DNA of 64,000 nt from Miscanthus floridulus (GCF_019320115.1 NC_089584.1:61362902-61426901), one strand, 5' to 3'; counted from the stretch's first letter, positions 1 to 12,640 are shown. Numbers and translations: made by a program. The notes: generated from the letters alone by a model not told the origin.

Positions 1-349
1 AGTTTTGTATTTTTACCGAAATGTTTTCAGCGATTCTTGTAGGGTAGTGGACCGATTGGTCGGCTAGTTGCAAGCACATTGATGTTGGCATGAGTGTTGA
101 ATAGTCGAGCTTGTCAAAGACCTTTTTGGGCATGACACTGACACTTGCTCCAAGATTGCATAATGCATTCTCAAAATTCTAGCTCCCGATCAAACAATCG
201 ATAGTGGGACATCCTGGATTCTTCTTCTTAACAGGTGAACTGTTTATGATGGCCGTAATACACTCCTTCATTATCTTGATTACCTCAGTGGAAGGCAGTG
301 GTCTTTTGTTGTTGAGGATGTCTCTAAGATACTTCATGTAGGTAGGTAC
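1..349 (-). pseudogene. Retropepsin-like aspartic protease fragment of element A
   Basis: The minus strand continues the gag frame past a TAG at 350-352 and reads a protease domain with the block ALCNLGASVSVMPKK, then LADQSVHYPTR. In Athila proteases this block normally carries Asp in the D-x-G-A-S active site. Here the residue is Asn (CNLGAS), so the catalytic Asp is lost. A second stop, TAG at 179-181, lies a few codons before the active site. In an active element this enzyme would cut the Gag-Pol polyprotein in the virus-like particle. The fragment runs off the window at position 1. Confidence 0.75.
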
Positions 350-1870
350 CTATATGGCATCTAACAACAAAATATTGATATATAACTTTTGAATTACCTC
401 TACAAACTTACCAAACTGCTCATCCATTTTGGCTTTCCGATTTCTATGTGGAAACGGTAGGAAGGTCATGTCATGATAATCTTGTTGTAACTCTTGCTCT
501 TGTCGCCCAACTTCTTCAACTTCATTGGTTCTCTTCTCCTCTTCCTGCACTACCACTGGTGTCTTACTTGTCCTTGTCGGATATAGTGGATCACGAGTAG
601 ACTTGCCACCTCTTGTGGTAATGGCGTTTACCTTCTCAAGGTTAGTGGCAAAAGGCAGAGCAGTAGCCAACTGGGTTAATTGTAATTCTATCTTTTTATT
701 ATAGCTTAGTTGGTCTTTTATGACGGAAGAAAAACTATCCATTTTAGTATTTATGTTTTCTAGGACCTTATCATTAAAAGCAAGCTTCTTAGAAATATTC
801 TCATTAATCCTGGCTTGTTCTAAGATTAAGTCTCTTAAGGATGGTTGCTTAGGAGTATTATAGTAATTACCTGGATACTTACCTTGGTAAGTCAACCATT
901 GTTGTTGATTCCACCCTTGTCTTTGTTGTGATAGAGCAGAATTGTTGATGACAATGTTTGCATCCTTCTGATATTTAGGGAATTCAACCCCCAAGTATTC
1001 TCCACATGTGTTTAGAGTATTGAATGCATCTTGAATGGCCTGATGATCTTTCTTGTAATTGGCTCGCTGTTCAAGCCTATTTAACAGTACGTCCATCTTA
1101 GTTGACAGTGCACACACCTCTTCTAGTACTTCTTCACTCTTATTGCATAATTGAATGTTGCATGATGACTAGCCTTGATTAGAGGCTATCTTTTCCATAA
1201 GAGTTTTAGCTTTTCCAAGGGTGAGTGACATAAATGATCCTCCAGTAGTGGCATCGAGTTGTTCATGAGCTTTTTGAGTTAATCCATGGTAAAAGCCTTG
1301 CATGAGCAACCAATCTTTCATCCCATGATGAGGATAATCTAAAATATATTCTTGGAAATGTTCCTATGCTTCTATAATGGTTTCTCCCTTCTACTGTTGG
1401 AAATTGGAAATCTTTCCTCTTAAGGCATTTGTCTTGCCTACAGGGAAGAACTTTTCTAGGAAGGCCTTTGAACACTTTGCCCATGTGTTGATGTGATCTT
1501 TGTTGATGTAGAACCACTGCTTCGCTCATCCCATAAGTGAGAATGGAAACATGCGAAGTAGTATGATGTCTTGAGCAACGTCCTTGATGATGACCGTGCT
1601 ACTTATCTCCAGAAAATTCTGAAGATGAGAACTAGCATCTTCATGTGCCGTTCCACTGAATGGGGTAGCTTGCACCATGTTGATGAGGCTTGGCTTGAGC
1701 TCAAACTCAAGGTTGTTGGTTTTAAGTGTTGGTACAGTGTGAATGTTCTCAATGCTTGGAGTAGAGAACTCACGCAGGGTCTTATCAGCCATAGCTTCCG
1801 AAACTGGTGTTGAGCTTCCTCTTGTTTTGGTTGATTCTGATTGATGGAAATTATTGGAAATCATAACCAA
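350..1870 (-). pseudogene. Gag of element A (Athila), broken
   Basis: Two minus-strand pieces make up the capsid gene. The N-terminal piece (1870-1526) contains MADKTLREFSTPS from the ATG at 1792, then FELKPSLINMVQ and LRMFPFSLMG, the start of the retrotransposon Gag domain. The middle (about 1197-1525) has lost its frame. The C-terminal piece (1117-350) has a Q- and N-rich linker and a heptad-like segment, KMDSFSSVIKDQLSYNKKIE. Where the related element C has an intact CCHC zinc knuckle, A has a worn CGEYLGVEFPKYQ stretch, so RNA binding by the knuckle is lost. The start could be the upstream ATG at 1870 or the MADKT codon. Confidence 0.75.
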
Positions 1871-1990
1871 TCCTGCAATACCCTATATAAGATATGAACA
1901 AAGACAAACATGGGTAAGCCTGATAAAGTAGAGGTGTTTTGATTTTATCAATAAGTATTTATTTAGTCAATTCGCTTAGCCATGTGCCCC

Positions 1991-2008
1991 TCCCCAGCAA
2001 CGGCGCCA
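1991..2008 (-). other. Primer binding site of element A (tRNA-Asp type)
   Basis: On the minus strand the sequence is TGGCGCCGTTGCTGGGGA, eight bases downstream of the LTR end. It is complementary to the 3' end of a plant tRNA-Asp apart from one change, and is the usual Athila primer site. Confidence 0.85.
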
Positions 2009-2016
2009 GAAATGCT

Positions 2017-3502
2017 TGTTGACATTTCTGAGCATCACTCTTTACTAAGTTGTCATTCTTGGCATGATGCTAGAAATGCGTTGTTGGTAATTATAAATGA
2101 CGCTTGAAAACTCAGAGGAAAAATTATATATATATATATATATTAAAGTATCCGTAAGCGCACAGATAATATATCATTGTAGCATTTCACCCGGGAGTAT
2201 ACCATATATTGTTATTTATATTTTATCCATAGGGAGGAGCTATGGAGTTGTGTTGGCCTGGAGATATTGACAAATATATATATACTTGTGATAAAATCAC
2301 TCTCATGCTATGGCAGGGGTAAGTCAAAGGATAAATAAATCATAAGTGTAAGGTAATAATGGTATTTTACAGAGATAGAAATAAATACTCATAAAATGTA
2401 GTATGGCTAAACAAGAGATTCGGTAAGAGTAAAAGATTCCTAAGTCATTCCTTATTTACTAAGTCTTTTGTCCACCCAAGTATATACACTCTCATCAATA
2501 GTATAACTAACTTTGGATTTATGCATAAGGAACATTACTAAGAAAGATCAAGAACAGAGCTTGTCTCCCTTTGCACCCGCATTCTACTTGCTCTACAAAC
2601 GGGGAATGGACTCCAAAGGACTCAATGGTAGTGTCACATTCGTGATCTACCACATGACCCAGAGTGTAGAATGCATCCACAGGCAAATAATATCTAAGCA
2701 CCTTGCTTACATAATGTCGACCACTTAACTCACTCGAGTACTGAGCTAAGAGCTTTGCGAACATATGTATAAATTCATTATCAATCATAACTATATCAAG
2801 CATATATCTAGAGCAAACTAGGAACATAATAAATAGCAACATAATATTGAAGTAGCACAAAGTCATAAATATAGAGATACAATGGTTATACCACTCTCTA
2901 GATGGCAGATCCGGAATCCTAAGCAATAGCCCACACTCTACTTGAACCTTGCTAGCTAGCCTATACTAGAAACTTGAAGAACTAGAGCTCTATTCTCTTC
3001 TCTCTAGAAACCCTAATTTCTGGTCTAATCTTGACTTATGGCAGCATGCTCTAGAGGGGGGTAGGGGCTTGTTATATAGGCCGGAGCATCAATCCTGAGC
3101 CCTCGGATCAAACCGACTTGAATAAATGGCGTAGATGCAATCCTTTAGGTGGTGGAGAACCGAAGTACGAAGGAGGGACTGCTAGGTGGGCTCAAGGGGC
3201 CAGGTGGCCTATAGGTGGGGCCAGATGGCCCCACTTGGTAGCCTCCTACCCTCTGCTTTGTTGACATGTCTTCTGGAGTCCTCTAGATCCTTTTGGATTA
3301 GTTTTTGCCATAGATAAGCGTGGTTTAATTTGATATTTTGATCCCCCTTGATGATTTTCTGAAATAACCCTACTAAAAACACAGATTCACCAAAACTTAT
3401 GAAAATTATCAGTTTAAACCCCTAAGTCTATGTTGTTGATCATTTTCATGCATTATTTCAAGTTATATTGAAGTTTATAATGAATGATAACTACCGTCAA
3501 TA
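2017..3502 (-). repeat. 5' LTR of element A
   Basis: This LTR is 1486 bp long. On the plus strand it begins TGTTGACATTTC after the PBS and ends CTACCGTCAATA. It is clearly related to the LTRs of elements B and C: all start CAACAAGC before the PBS and share the GACGGT block at the other end. A (TA)n microsatellite lies at about 2125-2143. A minus-strand TATATAA at 3072-3078 is a candidate promoter. The terminal CA reads TA, followed by G. Confidence 0.85.
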
Positions 3503-3801
3503 GTGGTGACAACCCTGTCCTTCCTTTGTACTCCCCCACGTCCTTGGTAGACCAGGTGTAAGCCGACGCCTGAATTAAGCAAGTAGAAGTAGAGTTTATC
3601 TATCCATAGACCCTATAACCATAGGCATCCATCTCAACCTTTACCAACTCTACCCTTGTGTTGTCCTTGAACAAACTAGCTAGAAGAGTACTTCTATTCC
3701 CTATGGAAAATACGATACCCTGAATACTTCTAGGCGAAATGTTACAACTGCAATTCCGTGCGCTTGTGGATTATTTCTGTATGCGTTAAGAAATACCAAC
3801 A
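3503..3801 (+). repeat. 3' portion of the 5' LTR of element O
   Basis: These bases match the end of the 3' LTR of O (about 43033-43361) nearly base for base, including the blocks AGTAGAAGTAGAGTTT and TAGAAGAGTACTTCTATTCC. It ends ACCAACA and is followed by an eight-base spacer and the PBS. The front of this LTR was displaced by element A and is outside the window. Confidence 0.85.
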
Positions 3802-3809
3802 AGCATTTC

Positions 3810-3827
3810 TAGCGCCATTGCCGGGGA
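3810..3827 (+). other. Primer binding site of element O
   Basis: The sequence is TAGCGCCATTGCCGGGGA, two changes from the tRNA-Asp complement. Both are G to A, consistent with decay. Confidence 0.8.
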
Positions 3828-3909
3828 ACGGTTGCTATATTGTCTTCGAACCTAGTTCATTCTCATATTTTATAAAAAAACAAAAATATTTTCTTTTATC
3901 TTTTCTATC

Positions 3910-5640
3910 ATGAAGCCAACCTCAACTCATAACCTATCCACTTCAAAGGGCGAGTTCCCCGAGCCACTTTTAAAAACCACTCATTCATCTGGCTGTGAAC
4001 TCCACCCTAGCTTAATAGCCATGGTTCTTGCACAACCCTTCTTAGGGCACGATAATGAAAACCCTACCATTACCTGCATGAATTCGAGGAGATGTGTTCA
4101 TGCCTGAGCATCTCTGGCATGACACAGGAAACTCTAAAGTGGAAATTGTTTCCCTTCTCTCTCACGAGGAAGGCGAAGCAATTATATACACATGCCGTAG
4201 AAAGTACGCATGGGGACTGGGATGAACTTAAAGACAAGTTTTACCTTGCATTTGTCCCCATGTCCTGTATTGTCTCTCTACCAGGGGCAATCCTTGACTT
4301 TGAGTAGCATGAGAAGGAGTCTATAGGTGCAGCCTAGGTCAGGTTTTTAGCATTAATACACACCGGCCTAGACTTGTCTTTACCCGACAACATATTATTG
4401 CGACTCTTTTGTTTAGGTATCAACATATGTGCTAACCTATGCCTACACATGACTGCCAGAGGTTGTTTCACACACAAACCTATGATGGAATAAGTAAAAT
4501 TCCTTGAGAACTTCATAGACAGACACTCTTCTTCTGTCATAAGAACTAAACCCCTCTAGGCAAATGTTATGTCAAGAGTTGAGGAGTCCTCACCAATCAA
4601 ATCCAAAACTATACCATCCTTAGATTCAGTTCGTGAGCCCTCACCCGAACCATGAATACTAAAGGAAAGAGTGATTCATCCTTCGGAGTTCCCTATCAAA
4701 TTTGAGGATTTTGGCAATACCTCAAAATATTTTGGGCACAAAAAGCTTACACGCCTCCTGAGGAAGTTTCTCCTAAAATAGAGCCATCAAAGGAATGGTT
4801 GTTGGAAGTAAAACATTCTTCCGAAGCAATTCAGATTCTTTCACCATCCACGACCATGCCTTGTTCATTATGGGGAACAAACATAGAAGCCCTACACAAC
4901 CCCACAATCAGGACTAGTATCATGTCAGAATTCCTAGCGAAAAACCTCTTGGGTAACATGCCACTAGTCCCGACAAATAAACTCTTCAAAAGTTCATCAG
5001 GACTTATCTTTGAGTGTTGTGGGATTGCCAAGGCCGTGCCAATCATAATAAATGAAACCGAGGTTCACCTAGACTTCCACATCTATGTTGTCCTCAGTTT
5101 TGATCTTCTTATAGGCTACCCTTCCGAAATACTTTTCAAGAAAAATCTTCCCATGGGAGACTTAATGAAAAGTTTGGGAATATTGCCTCGGCCACTCACT
5201 CAGATATCCCAAAGGCAGAGTATCATCCCAACAATGACCCATTCGAGGAGGTAAAATTCGTAACCCCATTTGTTCCATCATCACCCTTGCTCAAACTTAA
5301 GCATTGTCCCTCTAGCCATCCAAACATTGTTTTAAAAAATGGTCTACATTCAACCAATGTATTTCTTGAGAACAAAAACTTCTGTGTCATGGACATTTTG
5401 CTTAGTGCCACATGCTTCCATGAGGATCACAACCACCTCTTAATCCTTGTCTCCAAACTTTTTAAGAGGATGGTTGTTGATGCCTTTGTGTATCATAAAT
5501 ACTGCAAATCCCGTAGTTGCATTGTGGTACTAACTTTGCAGCTCGAATGAAAACACTCAATGCTTTGTGGTGAAGCTGGGAACTACACCACCAATGATAG
5601 CTGCAAGATAAACTTCCTATGGTCGAGCTTAAGACCAGAA
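3910..5640 (+). pseudogene. Gag-protease-like gene of element O, frameshifted
   Basis: The plus strand holds consecutive blocks of a Gag-like polyprotein in shifting frames. 3910-4107 is the N-terminus. 4092-4307 contains ETLKWKLFPFSLT and THGDWDELKDKFYLAF, the core of the Gag domain, and 4330-4560 continues it with several stops. 4799-5254 carries a protease-fold-like block with EFLAKNLLGNMPLVPTNK and FDLLIGYP. No D-[TS]-G active site is seen where one is expected, so this domain was probably inactive even in the parent. A further reading block follows at 5287-5550. The family is the non-autonomous Athila relative common in grasses. No RT or integrase follows. Confidence 0.7.
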
Positions 5641-7091
5641 ATCAAGCACTACCAGGAGATACCCTGGATTATCATAAAAAATAAAAAAAAATATATATCT
5701 ATATGATTATTATAAAAAACAACTTTCTTATTAATAAAAAGCAAGAACATGTTGTTAAGTTAGTATGCACCTTCGGGTATTCTTATGTGTTAACCTTTTC
5801 AGGTTAATATCAAGAAGAACAGGGAACAAACTATGTCAGAAAACATGAGAGCTGCATCGACTACATACCTTGATGATTTTTGATGATGGAACACATTCAA
5901 AAAGGAGACCCTGACATTACACACTTGACTTTTACACAAAAGTCCAAGTGTGGGGGAGGATGGTGAGAATCCCAAAAGTTCCATGCACAAAAATGATGAT
6001 GACGATGTTAGCTCTATCTTGATATATAAAAAAAGAAAGAGAATAATGAAAAAACAAACTAAATGTTCACCAACTTCTTTGACTTATTCTTGTCTCCATT
6101 GGATATATCTTGATCATGCAAAATCATGCTTTTTGTTGTTTATGTCATATACTCTGGTTTGGGTGTATTTGATCAATACACCCATCGGATTTTTTAAATT
6201 AAGCATGGTGCTTAGGTTAAAATAGTCATCTTTAACCAAATTTTGACATGATGTTAAATTTTGATTAATGAACTTGAGTTATAGTTTTCATAATCAATGA
6301 AAGCAAATGTTATAATGGAGATAAATCAAGGCTATGTTTATTATGCAAAACTTACATTAGCCTTGCTTGAGTATACAAAGTCTAGTGAACAAATAAAAAA
6401 ATAAACATAATAATAATAAAAAGTTGTGTGAACAAGTTCCTAATAAATAAATAAACTTTAGGCTTCTTGGTGTTTAGGCCGGTAGAGCCCTTGTTTGTTT
6501 CCTTGTTTTGTTTTTTTCTATCACATAAAATAGGTACAAGAATAGGTGTGGGGGAGATCTCTCAAACACGACATGCTCACATTTGACATCTCCCACCAAC
6601 ACGCTGCACAAACCCGAACGATCCATCATGTAGAAGGACGGAACATATGGCTCCAAAGAGGATTGGTTGAACCTTTGGTTTAGTCAAACCATCTCTAACT
6701 CCTCGTAGCTCCTTCTTCTTCAACGATGGTTTGTGCAATACTACCCGCAACTCCCTCCAAATTTGAGTTTGAACAAACATAAATCTTGATCACTAAAATC
6801 AAACTCAATTCATCCCTCTTATCTCCTCCTGATGAACAAGGCCCCTATGCACCACACTTCATCTATTTTTTTTGAAAAGTGACATGTTCATAACATGTTT
6901 AAGATAGAAGCTTGCATAAAGTTTGTTCCATATACATACACTTATGCTTGTGGGAAAATATTTCAATAGGACAATCATGTTGATTAAGTTGTTGAGAAGT
7001 GTGATATAGTTCCGACTTAGAAATCCTACCATTTCTATTCGAAGTACTTGGAGAATTTATTTTGATAAAAATATTATAAAACCATAGTATA
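5641..7091 (+). other. Noncoding interior of element O, upstream of the D insertion
   Basis: This is AT-rich sequence with no supported gene. It has two purine tracts, AAGTGTGGGGGAGGA at 5946-5960 and AGGTGTGGGGGAGA at 6544-6557. Both resemble the polypurine tract beside the 3' LTR of O at 39351-39365. The last bases, GTATA at 7087-7091, form the left target duplication of element D. Confidence 0.6.
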
Positions 7092-9284
7092 TGTTGACAC
7101 AAAAATGTGGTGATGTGATCAACACACAGCAAGTCAGATGATTTTGATGGAGTGAACCCAAAGATCTACTTAGCTTCAACACAAGAACGGTCGGTTTTGG
7201 GACCAAAGGTGTGCCGGTCAATTTAACCCTGCAATTGACAAGGAGAGAATAATCAGTAGTTTAAGGTGGAACATGTCGGTGCTGCACCAGACAGTTCCAA
7301 TATATGGCCAAATAGCCGATTGATATGGCCATTGACTACAGAGTCGACATCCAGCAACAAAGCAATATAAGAAAACATCATCGGCTAAATAGAACATGAT
7401 TAGTATAAAACGTTGAGCCAATAAGTTTGATGAAAAGAGTATAACACGTGAACAATCGACTGTTTACCATAAATGAATCCATAAACAATCTGAATCTAAT
7501 ATATTATTATCAACAGTGAGGTTCGACCGAATCGATGCAGCTATAATAATGATAACAAACTAAAGCCAAAGAATCTATAAAATCATCTATATGTCAATAG
7601 ATTCATGAAAACATGCTATATGTGTGAGAGCATAGGCAATGGGCTAAAATAGCCAATGCAGGCATAGCAAACAAATAGAGTACATATCTCAATCATGAAT
7701 AAAGCCACTAATCAATAATTTCTAATCTAAAGTCTTACCAGTGAGATTCGACCGGATCGATGCAGCTATGGCAGTGTCATTAGATTAGATCTCATTAACT
7801 AGTGAGTTTATTCAAGATTGAAATATGTCTTTGGATGCATACTATGTTTGATTGAAATAGAGATAAAACAACCGATCTAGCGGAATTAAGTCATCAATTA
7901 TGAGATTTAAAGCGTGACCAGATCAAAGGATGATCAATTAAGATGATATGACGCCAATCTATCTCTATCTCAATCAGGTAATTTGTTATAATTAATAAAA
8001 CATTAATTATAACAAGATCGATAACTAATGAATCAACCAAAAACAGCAAGAAAAATCTTACTAATCTTAGCAGATTCGATAACTGGTGATATTGTATTAA
8101 ACAATAAGTTATTTAACACAAGATCGATAACTTTGATCTATATTATGATTCGTAAGAGATCAATCAGCTGATGCAGCCTTACAAACTACAATACAGATCG
8201 ATAACTACCTTATACTATGGCTCATAAAAGATCAATCAACTGATGCAGCTTTACAAGCATAATACAAGTCATGGCGGTACTCACAAGCAAGCTAGAGATT
8301 GATCAGTCGATGCAACCATGTTTGCTAAAGAGCTCGCTGAAAAGTTACATTACTTCTACTCCTAAGGGTTGGCATAAAGCCGAAAAAGTAGACTGATTTT
8401 GATTAATGTACGGATGTCTCGTTACAATGGCCAGGGTACATATCTATATCCTCGACTAATGACTCATGACAAGCCTTGTACGTAACTTCCCTAGCAAAAT
8501 ATCTATACAAAAAGAAATATTAAAATACAAGGACTCTAATTTTCCTTTTTGTAGAATCCTTGCTAATAAAGCATCTTCTTTGGCCGACGTGTCTTCTCTT
8601 GTTTAATTCAACCGACAAAGATCCTGTATGCAAACATGCCACCTTGCCGAGCACGTATATGAATATGACACCTAGCTGGCCATGTGCATGCACATACATG
8701 ATATACATGATGCGTGTCCTCGCTTCCTTGTGTGTGCCTGGACGTCATACTTATCCCAAATAATATTCCTTTCCTTCCATGCATGGACTCCATTACTTGC
8801 AGTATATATCCATGAAACAAATAGGAATAACCATGGCCAAATACGTTAACCAGTCGTACTTTCATGCCTCCTCCTAATAGCTGAACATGCAAGTCTACAT
8901 ATGCATGTATATCTCCTTTGCTTTAATCGTGAAGTTGGTCTTTGATTCAGTTAGGGCAAAGTAGCTAGCCTTCCATCTGCATATACACACGTAGGCACCA
9001 CGTGTCTTAATTAATCAAGCAGGCCTCCCTTCTTTCCCTTGGACACATGAACTCCGATTTGCATGTATCTTTATCTTTCTATATCTTCTCTTCACGCACA
9101 TGCAAACCAACTCACGATCTGCTCCTTCTCGTTAAGATATCTTGGACGTGAGGCTTCTCCTAGATTAGATAATATTTTCCGGCCGAATCACAAATATCCC
9201 TAAATTAGGAGATTTTCTTATTTTCGACACTATCGGCCGATTCCCTCCTTTCCAGGGAAAGCTTACCAAATTTTGGTGTCAACA
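7092..9284 (-). repeat. 3' LTR of element D (left copy)
   Basis: It begins TGTTGACACAAAAATG and ends GGTGTCAACA on the plus strand, 2193 bp, and aligns along its whole length with 36158-38338. Inside are three copies of the string GATCGATAACT (near 8015, 8121 and 8195) in imperfect repeats of roughly 75-100 bp that also share a CTGATGCAGC block. The open frames inside are short and not conserved between the two copies. Confidence 0.85.
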
Positions 9285-9297
9285 CAGGCCCCCTAGT
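9285..9297 (-). other. Polypurine tract of element D
   Basis: Immediately inside the left LTR the minus strand reads AACTAGGGGGCCTG before the LTR start. This purine run is where plus-strand DNA synthesis would be primed and fixes the orientation of D. Confidence 0.65.
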
Positions 9298-12179
9298 TCG
9301 GAGTATGAATTTTCATGCTTTGAATTATTTCGATCCAATGGTCTTCTTCTGATATTCCAAAACTGATCTTGCAATCAGCTTCATCTGCTTTAGTCGATTA
9401 GGAGCTGCCCCCCGAGTCTATAATTATACAATCAGCTATCTAGAGGCAATCATCATAAACATCGGCCTCTTCACTGCTACTGACCATTAGATACCTCTAT
9501 GTGACAGATAATTGGAACTCTTGTCCACCTTTTTCTGTATCACCAAAGATAACCTTCTATTATTAGTCCGTACATATCCCAACTGGTGAATTCCACATCG
9601 GCTTATATCTGCATGTATGTACCTCTACTCTGAGCCGATGAGTGCCTCTACTTGAAATCCTCATGGACATTAGCTTCTTTCTTGCTATTGGTCATTAATT
9701 ATACGTAGGGTGACAATTTAAGACTTGTAGACTGACAACTTCATGCTTAAGATTCCGAGAGCCGAGAATGGTCTCTTTATATACCTAGCTTCCAGTCCCA
9801 TAAATATCAAGGTTAATTGTTTCCCCAACCTGAGCTGGCTCAAAATAATACTTCATTATATTTCATCGGCTGCATGGACCATTCAAGAGAGCCGATGGAT
9901 GGAGATTCCTCCAAATGTTAATTAGCCGATTGCCTTGCCCACTGCATCATCGGCTACTCCAGTGGACCATGAAGTTATTCTCCGGCTACTGAGCCGATCA
10001 GAAGTAATCTTTTCCATCTTTATCTCATGACATGCATGTTTGGAACCCCAGGTTGAAACGACATGTGTATCAGTGCTCCAGGTTGAAATGGCATCGATTT
10101 ATAGAAATCCTCTTGATGCGGATTTTATTTTGAGGAGACTCCATGAGCCGATTCTATTTTTAGGAGAAATTCATTGACTATTTATTAGCGGATTGATCTC
10201 CTGCTGTCAGGTTGCCAACTTCTTTCGTATTTCTAACACAACCTCCCATGATGACTTTTTCCTGTTGTTGAAAAATATATTACTCTGTCGTCTCCCATTT
10301 AGAACAATCTTTCTGAGCTGCTTTTCACTTCCATGATTAGATTGAGATTTGTTTCCCGTAGGAAAAGACAGAGCCAATAGACCAGCCTCATCAGCTTTCT
10401 GCTTAATCCTCCTTTGGTTTCTCTTCTTGCGAATCACTGAATTATGAATCAGTCGGGAAGATCGAGATTGCGACAACCATACCACCTAAGTTCGTCAGAA
10501 TCAGCAGCTGTCTGCCGATGCGGTTGAGGACGATCCGATCGCAGTCAGCGAGACGATGATAGTGGTGACGATGTCACTGGCACGAGTGGTGACGATGAAC
10601 TGGTCCTTGTCGGTGATCAGCACTAGACCATGCACGAGCTCCACAACTGACATACACGTAGTGGCTTTTGATGAGCTTGGTGTTTGACGCCTAACACAGC
10701 AAATCTTTTTAGCTTGTTTCCCCTTCACGTGTGAACTCCAGCAAGCATGAGCTGATTACTCCTCGACCGTACTTTGTATCGAGGGCACCCGCCATTGGAA
10801 TAAATTATGTTTGCTCCAAATTTTTCCAGCTCGCCTAATCTTCCAATAGTTCTTCGATTTTTAGAATAAATCTTGAGCGCTCCTCATCGCCTTCCTCACC
10901 AGGTCCCTTCATCGGCTGATGACATCATCCGAAGAACAGGTAGCCAATACACCTGTGAAGGTACCGGCTATTGGTTTACTGATAGCAGGACAGCATTGGA
11001 TCAATATTATTTTTTATCTTATATTTCCAACTTTCCGGTTGATGATCCCTTCTCGGGTCTGTCGATTTCGCCAACGCCTGTATCATCACGCATCTCGTTG
11101 GCAGTTTGATATAATAATATTATATATATTTTTAAAAATAACCGATACACTTTCAACCAGTGATGCCGGCTGCCTTCATCAATCCATGCATGCACGAACA
11201 TAGCTCATTTTTCTTCATCGCGTGACCATCATTAGATAAATAAAATTGTGTCGTCTGGACTCCTTTTCTTAAGTGTGTCGTTGCAAGTTCATAACAGCAC
11301 AGCAGCAACCTAGCGCGCATTGCTTAGTAGCACAACACGAACGACACGCAATCCCCTCTGTGTTAGGGTTCTTCTGCTGCTATGCGGCAAGTCACCCTTC
11401 AACTTTTAAACCAAATTGGGAACAATGACTTTATTCAGCCGATGGAACCATTGGACCGATTGGCTACTTATCTGACAATAAAATATTTCTCTCGGCCAAA
11501 TATCCTTGTTTTTAATTCAAGTGACGATGCCCCATTCGACCAGAATCAGCTTCCTGGAGGCAATGAGTATGACCACCAGCATCTTCCTCTGATATTTCTT
11601 TTTGCGTGATTCCTGAAAGCGGCTATCACAGGCTGAGACTTCTTGTACCATGCATGTAAGGACTTGACTTTCAAAGCTAGTAGCTGATTCTGTTCTCTAA
11701 CATTGGAAACCAATGCCTACGACAATAGCATCTAGACTCCGTGTGCTTGACATGGTCTAATGGGCAACCTAGACGAACTAGCTGAAAATCCTCTTGGACC
11801 TACAGGCTACTCATTTGACAATAAAATATCTCCATTGGCCAAATATTCCATCAGACAATCACTACTAATCTGAGTGCTGATACTCCCCAAACAATATATT
11901 AGCTCTGCCAGCTTTGGTTTGCTTCAACGAACGGCAATGCGGTAGTATTATTGGTGACGGCCTAGATATACAGCCTAACCAATCTAATGCTGTCAAAATA
12001 AACGCCTGCCGAATGAACCTAATTAAGATATGAATTGGCTTTGAAATCGACGTGCAAAATATCTAGCCGAATCAATCGTGGATGTCGGCCTTGATGAAAC
12101 TATTGATGGAGTATTTTTCTGGGCCGACCGAGACATTTGATATGAGGTACTGAATCTCCCCTGAACAGGCTATTGCACA

Positions 12180-12640
12180 ACCTGCTGAGTGGCTGGTGCG
12201 GTTGGTTGCTGGACTGAATATACCTAGGTTTGCCTAGTAGGAGGCTGAGTCATGTGTGCGATAGGGGCATTTGACCGTGCCCCCTGCTGTTGGCAGGGCT
12301 TGACCTTGCTCCCTTGCTATTGGCAGGGCTTGACCTTGCCCCCCTGCTGTTGACTGAGCCTGAAGATCTTGAGCTTGTTCTCCTAGAAGCTACTGTATTG
12401 GTGGCTGTTGAAATTATCTACCATTCGGTTGCTGACTAGAACTAGGCACACTGCTTCTCATAGCCGAAGGATTATAGCCGTTGAAATATGATGGTCCCAC
12501 TGGGACTAGCCGATATCTTGCCTGCTATCGGCTATAAATTATCTGCATGTGATGAGCCGATAAAAAGGATGACATCTGTGGATTTATGCTGATATGGATG
12601 AACAAAGTCATGGCAGATGTCCTTGCAAATTTGGAACCAT
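12180..12640 (-). pseudogene. Gag-like linker relic of element D
   Basis: The minus strand reads a proline-, serine- and glutamine-rich stretch with the strings YFNGYNPSAMRSS and SSSQQPNGR, then glutamine-rich repeats with GQGQALP recurring. This composition is common in the linker between the Gag core and the zinc knuckle of grass retroelements. Several TAG stops interrupt it, at least some in glutamine-rich context where CAG would be expected. It may be the only recognisable piece of gag in D. The assignment is by composition and pattern only. Confidence 0.4.
12271..12360. repeat. 30-bp unit repeated three times
   Basis: The units start TTGACCGTGCCCC, TTGACCTTGCTCC and TTGACCTTGCCCC, each followed by a CTGCTGTTGGCAGGG-like tail. 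On the minus strand they encode the repeated peptide in the gag-like relic. Confidence 0.75.

Larger units (their letters stand above)
1..3502 (-). mobile_element. Element A: Athila-lineage Ty3/gypsy retrotransposon, 5' part only
   Basis: Reading the minus strand from 3502 down, the order is 5' LTR, primer binding site, gag and protease, after which the window ends. The LTR starts TATTGACGG, decayed from TGTTGACGG, and ends CAACA before the PBS. Gag and protease match the grass Athila pattern. Downstream RT and integrase, if present, lie left of the window. The element interrupts the 5' LTR of plus-strand element O, which resumes with the bases GTGGT. The other copy of the target duplication is outside the window, so it cannot be checked. 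Several in-frame stops show that the copy is dead. Confidence 0.85.

Noticed and set aside
2500..2926. Opposing ORFs in the LTR of element A (135 and 71 codons)
   Set aside because: They lie inside an LTR, overlap on opposite strands and are disrupted in the related LTR of C (55032-55453).
8520..8892. Overlapping ORFs in the D LTRs (also at 37588-37999)
   Set aside because: Frames differ between the two LTR copies and change with small indels. No domain is visible.
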